A stretch of DNA of 8,570 bases from an uncultured Bacteroidota bacterium (lineage in GTDB: Bacteria; Bacteroidota; Bacteroidia; Bacteroidales; P3). Shown here piece by piece: positions 1-7,900 of this stretch (position 1 is the stretch's first letter; every line of letters begins with the position of its first letter). Location of the stretch: positions 1-8,570 of the forward strand of contig CACXCY010000097.1 in assembly GCA_902766265.1 (NCBI GenBank), written 5' to 3'. The position numbers were made by a program, and so were the translations under genes. The notes under the pieces are model-generated. The model saw only the letters and a program-made list of their open reading frames with translations, ran no database searches and was not told where the DNA came from.

Positions 1-7
1 ATAATAT

Positions 8-2647
8 ATGGAAGCTGTATTTAGCCAGAACGCCAAAAAGGCCATATCGTACAGCCGTGATGAATCAATCCGGCTGAAGAACGGCGCAATTGGCGTCGAG
101 CACATTTTCTTGGGCATCACACGCGAAAGCTCCTGTTCTGCCGTGCTTCTGCTCTCCGATATGGGATTGGATGTATCGGCCGCCAAAACCCGCGTGGAAT
201 CCGTCATCGCCAACAATAATGATGACGTCAAGTACATCGAAGACAGCGATATACCAATGTTGCCTCAGACGCAGAAGGTTCTGCGGCTGTCTTTCCTGGA
301 ATCGAAGAAACTGCATAGCAAGGAAATACGCACTGAACACATTCTGCTGGCCATACTTATGGAGGGTGGCAGTATCGTTACGCAGATGCTTGAAAAAGAG
401 GCCATCACCTACGAAAGAATGCTGCAACGGGTTCGTCAAGAGTCGAACAGCGGCGAGGATACGCCACAGATCGACTCGGCCGACGAGTACCTTAATAATA
501 TAGATCAAGGCAACAACGATGACGACGATGCCGATTATCCCTACGCCAGTCCTCAGGATGCGAAACCCAGCAGCAGCGCGAAAAGCGACAGCAAAACGCC
601 TGCTCTGGAGAACTTTGGACGCGACCTTACCAAGGCGGCTGCCGAAGGACGGATGGACCCCATCGTGGGACGCGCGGCAGAGTTGGAGCGCATAGCGCAA
701 ATCCTGAGCCGCCGCAAAAAGAACAACCCTATTCTTATCGGCGAGCCAGGCGTGGGTAAGAGCGCTATCGTCGAAGGTCTTGCCCAACGCATAGTGGAAG
801 GCCGCGTGCCCCGCACGCTATACAACAAGCGTCTCATATCCTTGGATTTGGCATCGCTTGTGGCCGGCACAAAATATCGCGGGCAGTTTGAAGAACGCAT
901 GAAAGCCATCCTGAACGAGCTGGAAAAGAATCCCGATATTATTGTCTTTATCGATGAAATCCACACCATTGTGGGTGCAGGAAGCGCCAGCGGTTCGCTC
1001 GATGCCTCCAATATGTTCAAGCCCGCTCTCGCACGGGGTGAAATCCAATGCATTGGCGCCACCACCCTCGACGAATACCGCCAATACATAGAGAAGGACG
1101 GCGCCCTGGAACGCCGATTCCAGAAAGTGTTGGTGGAGCCGGCCACAGCCGATGAAACGTTGGAGATACTGAACAACATACGCCCCAAATACGAGAACCA
1201 TCATTTGGTATCATATACCGATGATGCCATCAAAGCGTGTATCTCGTTGACGGAAAGATATGTGAACGACCGGCTGCTGCCCGACAAAGCTATCGATGCA
1301 CTTGATGAGGCGGGTGCCCGTGTGCGTATCGCCAATGTCAAGGTGCCACAAGAGGTGCTCGATTTGGAAAAGCAAATCGAAGAGGTGAAACAGCGCAAAC
1401 GTGAGACTCTTCTGGAGAAAAACTACCAAGAGGCCGCCAAATGCCGCGATGAGGAACGCGAATTGGAACAACGATTGACCGAAGAGAAAAAACGTTGGGA
1501 TGAGATTGAGCGCGAGCAACAGGTGAAGGTGACCGAGAACGATGTGGCAGAGGTTGTTGCCATGATGACCGGCGTGCCTGTGCAACGCATTGCACAAAAT
1601 GAAGGCACGCGACTGCTGCAGATGGAGCAGGAACTCCAGGGACGCGTGATAGGGCAAGACGAAGCCATCAAACAAATCAGCAAAGCCATCCGCCGCAACC
1701 GCGCCGGTTTGAAAGACCCCAACCGTCCTATTGGAAGCTTTATCTTCCTCGGACCTACGGGTGTGGGCAAAACGTACCTTACCAAAGTATTGGCGAAGTA
1801 TCTGTTTGATAGCGAAGCATCCATGATTCGTATCGATATGAGTGAATATATGGAGAAGTTTGCCGTCAGCCGTCTCATCGGAGCGCCTCCGGGATACGTG
1901 GGATACGAGGAAGGCGGACAACTGACAGAGAAGGTGCGTCGTAAACCCTATAGCATCATCTTGTTGGATGAAATAGAAAAAGCACATCCTGACGTATTTA
2001 ACGTATTGCTGCAGGTGCTTGATGACGGACAGCTGACCGACGGAATGGGTCGCAAGGTGGATTTCAAAAACACCATCATTATCATGACGTCCAACATTGG
2101 TAGTCGCCAGCTAAAAGATTTCGGCACAGGTGTGGGCTTCAGCACCAGCGCACGACAGAATGAGCAGGCGGCTCTGGAGCGTGGTGTTATCGACAAGGAA
2201 TTGAAAAAGAAATTCGCTCCGGAATTCCTCAACCGTGTTGACGATATCATCTATTTCAATAGCTTAAAACGAGAAGATATACATCGAATTATAGAGATTG
2301 AACTCAAGGGATTGTTTAAGCGCATCAACGATATGGGTTATGGTGTTTCCATCGATGAACAAGCCAAAGATTTTCTGTTGCGCAAAGGTTGGGACGAACA
2401 GTATGGTGCCCGTCCACTGAAACGAGCGATACAACGCTATATTGAAGACGATTTGGCAGAAGAGATTATCAAAGCTGACATTCTTCCCGGCGACAACATC
2501 CAAATCACCACAGGCAAGGAGTCGGATGACAAAATCAGGATTAACGACGAGAAGATTATTTTCAATATAGAGAAAGGAGCTACGAGTCAGCAATTAGACG
2601 AAGCAATTAATGCTGCCGACCCCCTACCCGCCCCTACTGAAGCGTAA
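8..2647 (+). CDS. clpC: ClpC-type AAA+ unfoldase (ATP-dependent Clp protease ATP-binding subunit)
   Basis: This 879-residue Hsp100 protein unfolds proteins with ATP and feeds them to the ClpP peptidase in the cytoplasm. Two Clp_N repeats occupy about residues 1-72 and 80-145, followed by an Asp/Ser-rich linker (about 150-200). The first AAA+ module has Walker A GEPGVGKS at 245-252 (K251) and Walker B FIDE with D316/E317. A short coiled-coil, UVR-like middle domain lies at about 455-505. The second module has Walker A GPTGVGKT at 582-589 (K588), Walker B LLDE with D654/E655, and a sensor-2 GAR with R802. V709-G710-F711 fits the ClpP-docking loop; that loop and the short middle domain favour ClpC over the disaggregase ClpB. 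The length is somewhat above the roughly 810-850 usual for ClpC, explained by the linker and a C-terminal tail after about 850. The ATG start gives an N-terminus typical of the family. The promoter lies outside the window. Nothing appears broken. Confidence 0.97.
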   Translation: MEAVFSQNAKKAISYSRDESIRLKNGAIGVEHIFLGITRESSCSAVLLLSDMGLDVSAAKTRVESVIANNNDDVKYIEDSDIPMLPQTQKVLRLSFLESKKLHSKEIRTEHILLAILMEGGSIVTQMLEKEAITYERMLQRVRQESNSGEDTPQIDSADEYLNNIDQGNNDDDDADYPYASPQDAKPSSSAKSDSKTPALENFGRDLTKAAAEGRMDPIVGRAAELERIAQILSRRKKNNPILIGEPGVGKSAIVEGLAQRIVEGRVPRTLYNKRLISLDLASLVAGTKYRGQFEERMKAILNELEKNPDIIVFIDEIHTIVGAGSASGSLDASNMFKPALARGEIQCIGATTLDEYRQYIEKDGALERRFQKVLVEPATADETLEILNNIRPKYENHHLVSYTDDAIKACISLTERYVNDRLLPDKAIDALDEAGARVRIANVKVPQEVLDLEKQIEEVKQRKRETLLEKNYQEAAKCRDEERELEQRLTEEKKRWDEIEREQQVKVTENDVAEVVAMMTGVPVQRIAQNEGTRLLQMEQELQGRVIGQDEAIKQISKAIRRNRAGLKDPNRPIGSFIFLGPTGVGKTYLTKVLAKYLFDSEASMIRIDMSEYMEKFAVSRLIGAPPGYVGYEEGGQLTEKVRRKPYSIILLDEIEKAHPDVFNVLLQVLDDGQLTDGMGRKVDFKNTIIIMTSNIGSRQLKDFGTGVGFSTSARQNEQAALERGVIDKELKKKFAPEFLNRVDDIIYFNSLKREDIHRIIEIELKGLFKRINDMGYGVSIDEQAKDFLLRKGWDEQYGARPLKRAIQRYIEDDLAEEIIKADILPGDNIQITTGKESDDKIRINDEKIIFNIEKGATSQQLDEAINAADPLPAPTEA

Positions 2648-2730
2648 CGCATTACCGACAAAATGAAGATACCGCAAGAATGCATAATGACATAGCCAGC
2701 ATCATGTTGTTATCAAATTTAGATGGCAAC

Positions 2731-2761
2731 AATCCTGCGGATTTTTATTTTTATTTTTATT
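2731..2761 (+). terminator. Weak hairpin plus (ATTTTT)3 tract downstream of clpC
   Basis: AATCC (2731-2735) and GGATT (2739-2743) can form a 5-bp stem with a TGC loop. It runs straight into three ATTTTT units and a final ATT. The stem is short and the T run is interrupted by A, so on its own this would be a poor terminator. It lies just before a stronger one and may act as a first pause or as an accessory terminator for clpC. This is inference from shape only. Confidence 0.3.
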
Positions 2762-2787
2762 AGCCGGCGATTAAACCGGCTTTTTTG
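2762..2787 (+). terminator. Rho-independent terminator of clpC
   Basis: AGCCGG (2762-2767) pairs perfectly with CCGGCT (2776-2781) around the 8-base loop CGATTAAA. The last T of the stem begins a run of six T (2781-2786). The site lies about 115 bases after the clpC stop codon and before the next gene. A-rich sequence would follow the stem on the opposite strand less cleanly, so it is best read as a + strand terminator. It separates clpC from the downstream transcription unit. Confidence 0.75.
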
Positions 2788-2789
2788 TG

Positions 2790-2797
2790 TACATTTG
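2790..2797 (+). promoter_or_regulatory. Bacteroidota-type -7 promoter box for the SUMF1-fold gene
   Basis: TACATTTG matches the Bacteroidota housekeeping -7 consensus TAnnTTTG exactly and is followed by CAC, as many such promoters are by C/A. It lies 36 bases before the ATG at 2834, giving a predicted leader of roughly 30 bases. I see no good TTTG/TTG -33 element at the usual 19-21 base spacing, because that region is filled by the clpC terminator stem. Assignment therefore rests on the -7 box and its position. Confidence 0.55.
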
Positions 2798-2833
2798 CAC
2801 ATGCAATTCTATGCACTCTTCTTTCTTAAGACA

Positions 2834-3916
2834 ATGAAACATATAGTATTACTTATATTGTTGTTTGTGGCGGTATGGGCACCCGCGCAAACGGTGAGCG
2901 ACGTACGCTTCAAACGGGTGGACAAAGAGGTTACCGTGACCTACACGCTTGACAAAGCCGCCGACATTCGTGTGCAGGTGTCTGTCGATGGCGGTGTCAC
3001 GTTCGGCAATTATCTGGAAAATTTCTCCGGCGACGCCGGACGCAACATTCAACCAGGCAACAAAACCATCCTTTTCTATGACCTCCCCGACCTGCGAGAG
3101 ATCCCCTATCTGCTCGACACGGCAGCTGGCGTGTGCCACGACGACACCCTGATAGTCTTCAACGTGGAGGTAGAGGACGGCTCAACGGTCATCCGTGTGG
3201 GCGATGTGGCGTTCCGCATGTTGCAGGTGGCTGGCGGCACATTCAACATGGGGTGCGACCGTCCCAATGACATCAAACACAGCTATGATGCCGACAAACC
3301 TGTGCATCAGGTGACGGTCGACACTTTCTATATGTCGCAATACGAAGTCACACAGGCATTATGGATGGCCGTGATGGACAACAACCCGTCACGTTGGCAA
3401 GGTAACGACAGCTTGCCTGTGGAACAGGTGTCTTATATTGCCGCACAGACCTTCATCGCTCGTCTGAGCCAGATGACCGGTTACCGTTTCCGTCTGCCTA
3501 CCGAAGCCGAATGGGAATTTGCCGCTCGCGGTGGGGTGAAATCCAATGGCACCATCTTCCCTGGTACCGCCAAGAATCTGAATGATGTTGGCTGGTACTG
3601 CGTCAATAGCGAAAACATCACCCATCCCGTGGGGCGTAAGCTTCCCAACGAGCTTGGTCTTTACGATATGGCCGGCAACGTGTTGGAATGGTGTAGCGAC
3701 TGGTATGGTTCCTATACCGAATCGCCACAGGTAAATCCTAGAGGCCCACGTCAAGGTGACAGCCGCATACAGCGTGGCGGATGCATCAACAGCCCGTCGT
3801 GGGGCTGCGCTGTAAGCGACCGGAACTGGTACTTGCCCGACCGCGGCTACGGATTCTGCGGATTCCGGCTGGTACTCGACAGCATCGAGGAACCTGTTCC
3901 TGACGATGAATACTAA
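2834..3916 (+). CDS. Exported SUMF1-fold (formylglycine-generating enzyme-like) protein
   Basis: This 360-residue protein starts with a signal peptide: K2, a hydrophobic stretch at about 4-15, and a likely cleavage after APA at 16-18. Residues about 20-125 look like the beta-sandwich that often precedes SUMF1 domains in Bacteroidota (note VSVDGGVTF). From about 129 to 353 is a SUMF1/FGE-sulfatase domain with the family signatures GGTFNMGC, YEVTQALW, FRLPTEAEWEFAARGG, YDMAGNVLEW and C-terminal GFCGFRLV. In true FGE two cysteines near the C-terminus bind copper and oxidise sulfatase cysteines. Here the region after RGG has S320 at the first site and C325 at the second, so sulfatase activation is doubtful; a structural or binding role is as likely. 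The ATG at 2834 was chosen because it gives the signal peptide and follows the promoter box; the upstream in-frame ATG at 2723 would translate the terminators. hpt begins 42 bases downstream. Confidence 0.88.
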   Translation: MKHIVLLILLFVAVWAPAQTVSDVRFKRVDKEVTVTYTLDKAADIRVQVSVDGGVTFGNYLENFSGDAGRNIQPGNKTILFYDLPDLREIPYLLDTAAGVCHDDTLIVFNVEVEDGSTVIRVGDVAFRMLQVAGGTFNMGCDRPNDIKHSYDADKPVHQVTVDTFYMSQYEVTQALWMAVMDNNPSRWQGNDSLPVEQVSYIAAQTFIARLSQMTGYRFRLPTEAEWEFAARGGVKSNGTIFPGTAKNLNDVGWYCVNSENITHPVGRKLPNELGLYDMAGNVLEWCSDWYGSYTESPQVNPRGPRQGDSRIQRGGCINSPSWGCAVSDRNWYLPDRGYGFCGFRLVLDSIEEPVPDDEY

Positions 3917-3925
3917 TCATGATTA
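3914..3925. promoter_or_regulatory. 12-bp perfect palindrome over the SUMF1-gene stop, next to a weak -7-like box
   Basis: TAATCATGATTA reads the same on both strands and contains the stop codon of the SUMF1-fold gene. TACATTTA (3924-3931) overlaps its end and matches the Bacteroidota -7 box except for the last base; it lies about 28 bases before the hpt start. This could be an operator and a weak promoter for hpt, but A/T-rich palindromes of this size arise by chance, and no -33 element is evident. Low confidence. Confidence 0.2.
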
Positions 3926-3958
3926 CATTTATTCATAACCACGAGAACTTTACAATAT

Positions 3959-4498
3959 ATGAATAACATCATCCAAGTGCACGATAAGACGTTCAAGCTC
4001 TACATGTCCGACGTCGAGATACAGAAAGAGGTCAAGCGTGTAGCCGCTGAACTATCGCGCGACTTCAAGGGGAAAGACGTTATACTTTGCCCTGTGTTGA
4101 CAGGCAGCTATCTCTTTGCCGCCGATTTGACCAGATACATGGACTTCGATCCAGAGCTTGCTTTTGTACGCTATTCCTCCTATGCGGGAATGCAATCCAC
4201 CGGTCATGCGAAAGCCGTGCTCGGATTTCCGGAGCGTTGCCGCGGACGCCACGTTGTGATTGTGGAAGATGTGGTGGACACAGGAGAGACCGTCGGCCAG
4301 ATGCTTGAGGACATCAAGCCCTTGGAACCCGCAAGTGTGTCGGTGTGCGCGTTCTTCTTCAAGCCGGGAAGTTTCCGGAAAAGCTACAAGGTCGACTATA
4401 TCGGCAGGTCGATACCCGACGATTTCATCGTTGGCTATGGGCTCGACTACGATGGCAAAGGCCGGACCTATAAAGATGTATACTCTATCGCTGAATAA
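3959..4498 (+). CDS. hpt: Hypoxanthine phosphoribosyltransferase
   Basis: The enzyme transfers the phosphoribosyl group of PRPP to hypoxanthine (and usually guanine) to give IMP or GMP, a cytoplasmic purine salvage step. Its 179 residues match the usual bacterial Hpt length. The flexible-loop SSYAG motif is present (about residues 72-76). The PRPP-binding signature VVIVEDVVDTGET spans 99-111, with the metal-associated acids E103/D104 and catalytic D107. K144 (KVDYIG) and D163 in VGYGLDY correspond to the residues that contact the purine ring in characterised enzymes. All key residues seem intact. The ATG at 3959 follows an A/T-rich leader with no Shine-Dalgarno, normal for this phylum. The gene sits 42 bases after the SUMF1-fold gene and 10 bases before a lipoprotein gene, so it probably shares a transcript with the latter. 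Confusion with xanthine or adenine PRTases is unlikely given the VGYGLDY motif. Confidence 0.95.
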   Translation: MNNIIQVHDKTFKLYMSDVEIQKEVKRVAAELSRDFKGKDVILCPVLTGSYLFAADLTRYMDFDPELAFVRYSSYAGMQSTGHAKAVLGFPERCRGRHVVIVEDVVDTGETVGQMLEDIKPLEPASVSVCAFFFKPGSFRKSYKVDYIGRSIPDDFIVGYGLDYDGKGRTYKDVYSIAE

Positions 4499-4508
4499 CA
4501 CATATTCG

Positions 4509-4913
4509 ATGAAAAGAACACGCAAAATACTTATTGGATTGTTGGCTGCGACGCTCTGCTTCGTGAGCTGCAACAAAGACAAAGGCTTTGACGCCTCCAA
4601 TATGGTTGGCAAATGGGTGAACGGTTCCGAGTTCTATCGCTACGACAACACCTACTCAGAATTCATCCCCGAATTGAAAGACACCGTCATTCTGGTCAAC
4701 GGTTGTACATGGGATACCGCCGACGATGTGACGGAAGAAGAAGCAAGTCCTTTCGTGTGGACGCTGTCGGGCTCGCAGCTCACCCATGTCCATATCATGC
4801 GTATGTACGGCAATACCGACCCCAAGGCCTACACCATGATAACACTCACGGGCAATACGCTGGCCTACAAGGATAACTATGGTCAAACCTTTAGCTACAC
4901 TCGCGTACAATGA
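4509..4913 (+). CDS. Small envelope lipoprotein, lipocalin-like
   Basis: This encodes 134 residues. The N-terminus has KRTRK, a hydrophobic stretch (7-19) and a lipobox-type ending FVSC, so C21 should be lipidated and the mature protein about 114 residues. N22-K23-D24-K25 after the cysteine is charged and resembles, loosely, the export signals that send Bacteroidota lipoproteins to the cell surface. The mature part starts with a GKW motif (V-G-K-W) like the first strand of lipocalin-fold proteins, and ends with strand-like segments rich in Thr, Tyr and aromatic residues (YKDNYGQTFSY). A lipocalin-like small beta barrel is therefore my best guess; ligand and role are unknown. The ATG lies 10 bases after the hpt stop, and its stop overlaps the next start in ATGA. 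The frame is open upstream inside hpt, but only this ATG yields a signal peptide. Confidence 0.85.
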   Translation: MKRTRKILIGLLAATLCFVSCNKDKGFDASNMVGKWVNGSEFYRYDNTYSEFIPELKDTVILVNGCTWDTADDVTEEEASPFVWTLSGSQLTHVHIMRMYGNTDPKAYTMITLTGNTLAYKDNYGQTFSYTRVQ

Positions 4914-7900
4914 ACGAAGAACATATAACCCCTGCTGACAGCCACCCCTCACGCAAAAGAATGCCCAAGTGGCTGAAAACATCGCTCATCTCGCTGGGTG
5001 CGCTGGTCGGAGTGGTGGCAATCGTGCTTGTGGTCGCCTGCTATCTGATATTCACGCCGGCACGGCTCACGTCGATAGTCAACAAGCTTAGCAACAAATA
5101 CATTCTCTGCGAATCCAGCTTCGAGAAGGTGGATCTCACGTTGTTCCGTACCTTCCCCGATGTAGGTTTGGAGGTCAAGAACGTGAAACTGAACAATCCC
5201 ATCGATGCCACGATGCGCAACGGCGATCCGGTCGAGGACGAACTGGCTAAGCTGGAAAAGCTGACTGTGGCTGTCAATATCCGCGACTTCCTGAAAAAAG
5301 GCGACATCAAGGTGACGCAACTGCTGGTGGACGATGTTGACGCCAACCTTTACATCGCTCCCGACGGAAGGACAAACTTCGACATCTTCCAGTCAGGCGA
5401 CACCACGGAGAGCGAACCTTTTGAGTTGCCTGACAACATTGACATCAAAAAGATTAAGATAAGCAACTTCAACTGTCGCTTTGTTGACGAGAAGGACGGC
5501 ATGGACGCCCGTCTCAGCGACTTCGACCTCAAAGTCGGCGGTCATTGGAAAGACAACAGCGCCGACGGTGCCGTAAAACTCGCTGTGCAGAAACTTGACC
5601 TGACCATGTGCGACAGCAGCAACGTGGAAACGCTGATGGCGTCGCTCGACGAGACGGAGCTGCACCTCAACGCTGAAGGGCCGCTGTCTTCGCTGCGCGG
5701 CAAGGTGGACCTGGAGATTCCCAAAGCCCAACTCCGCGCCAACGGGACAGAATTTATTACCGAGCAGGCCAACGCCAAGCGGTTGCTGAAAGTCGACCTG
5801 CCATTCAACGCCAACCTTGAGCAGATGGACTTCTCGCTGGAGAAAGCATCGGTGGCGTTGACTGAGTTTATCATCAATCTCACCGGTTCAGCACGGCTGG
5901 CCAATGAGACGGAGCCCATGAACATCGACATGGATTTCAGCACCAACACGTGGGAGGTGGCGGAGCTGTTGCAGATATTGCCGGCGCAGTTCGTCTCGTG
6001 GGCCGAAGGCATGGATCTTGATGCGAAGCTCAAACTGAACGGCCACGCCGCCGGTACGCTGACCGACACCACGATGCCCAAGGTCAACGCAAACCTGGCT
6101 TTGACCGACGGACGTTTCTCGAACCGCGACCTTATCCCTTACGACCTGAAGAAAATCAACGGTTCCATAGATGCTGACCTCGACTTGTCGCCCAACGGAC
6201 GAAGCAACGCTAAAATCAACAATCTGACGGCGGTGACGGGTAAGAACGACATTGCCCTTTCAGGCAAGTTGGACGATATACTGGGTCGCCTGTACGCCGA
6301 CTTGCGGCTGAAAGGCAACATCCTGCTGGCCGACCTCAAGCCGCTGCTGCCCGCCGACATGCCGCTGGAGGCCAAGGGCAAGACGCGGCTGGACATCAAG
6401 GCCAAGGGTTATCTCGACCAGGTGACGTCGTCGGACTTCAAGAGTATGAAGGTGGACGGCAAGATTGATTTCGCCAACCTTGACGTTCGCTATGATGACA
6501 TCGCCGCGCAGTCGGAGGCGCTGTCGGTGGCGGTGCAGATTCCGGCGGCGAAACATACGTCGTCGTTCAGCGAGATGCTGAGTGCGACGGTGGTCAGCGG
6601 CAAGCTGCACGCCGATGTGGCGTCGGCGGGGCTGAAGGCCGACGTGGAGGGTGCCGACATCTCAGCGGGACTGAGCGACGTGACAAATCCCAAACAGCCG
6701 TTCTCGGTGGCCGCCAAGTTCAAGTTCAACAAGATACTGGCCGACATGGATTCGCTCAACGCGGCGCTGACATCGCCTGAAGGCACGTTCGAGATGGTGC
6801 CCGACGTGAAGAATCCGGCCAAGGTGAAATATAAGATTGTATACAACAATGCGGCGCTGGCCTGCAAGGTGAACGACAGCTTGTCGGTCAACGTGGCGGG
6901 TCTGTCGGTGGCGGGCACGGCCAACTACGACTCGACACGCAGCAATGTGTTGCAGCAATGGAGCCCCGACCTGAAGGTGGACTTCAAGCGCGGCTACATC
7001 AACGTGGCGCAGCTGCCCTACATGGTGCAGATTCCCGACATTAAGTTCAACTACAAGCCGGAGCGGTGCGAGATTAGCAGCGCCAACATCGTGTTTGGCA
7101 ACTCGGACTACTACATCTCGGGCTCGGTGACGGGCTTGGAGAAGTGGCTCTCGCACGAGGATGTGCTGCACGGGGAGCTGAATTTCACGTCGAACTACAC
7201 CAATGTCGACGACCTGCTGGATGCGCTGAGCGGCCTGGGAACGGACCCCGACACGCTGGAGCAGCAACGGAAGGAAGACAACGTGAGCAAGGAGGCCAAC
7301 CCCTTTATCGTGCCGAAAGATGTCGACGTGACGCTGCACACCCGCATCAAGGACCTGACGGCGTTCGGCAACGACCTGCAGGAGCTGGGCGGCAACATCA
7401 CGGTGCGCAACGGCACGGCGGTGCTCGACCAGATTGGTTTCGTGTGCAAGGCGGCCAAGATGCAGCTCACGGCGCTCTACAAGACGCCACGGGTGAACCA
7501 CATATTCCTGGGGCTCGACTTCCACCTGCTCGACATCGGCATCAGCGAGCTGATTGACATGATTCCTGCCGTCGACACCCTGGTGCCGATGCTGTCGGCA
7601 TTCGACGGCAACGCCGACTTCCACCTCTGCGCCGAAACCTACGTCGACGCTTTCTACCAGCCCAAGATGTCCACCCTGCGCGGCGTGGCGGCCCTGACGG
7701 GCAAAGACCTCGTGGTGCTCGACAGCGAGACGTTCGACAAGATTGCCAAGCTGATGATGTTCAAGAAGAGCACCAGGAACGTCATCGACAGTCTCGACGT
7801 GGAGATGACCGTGTTCCGCAAGGAGGTGGAGCTCTACCCCTTCCTGCTGTCGATGGACAAGTACCAGGTGGTGGCCTCGGGCCGTCACAATCTGGACAAC

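Noticed and set aside
65..787. 240-codon open frame on the - strand opposite clpC
   Set aside because: It lies wholly within the highly conserved clpC coding region, shows no domain, and has no promoter or start context of its own.
1211..1987. 258-codon open frame on the - strand opposite clpC
   Set aside because: Same reasoning: a Phe/His/Leu-rich mirror translation of the ClpC middle and second AAA+ domains.
4260..4508. Upstream extension of the lipoprotein frame into hpt
   Set aside because: This part overlaps the essential PRPP-binding and purine-binding regions of hpt in another frame and would destroy the signal peptide position; the ATG at 4509 is the sensible start.
7144..7557. 137-codon + strand frame within the AsmA-like gene
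   Set aside because: An Ala/Gly/Arg-rich out-of-frame reading typical of high-GC coding DNA, with no signal for a separate start.
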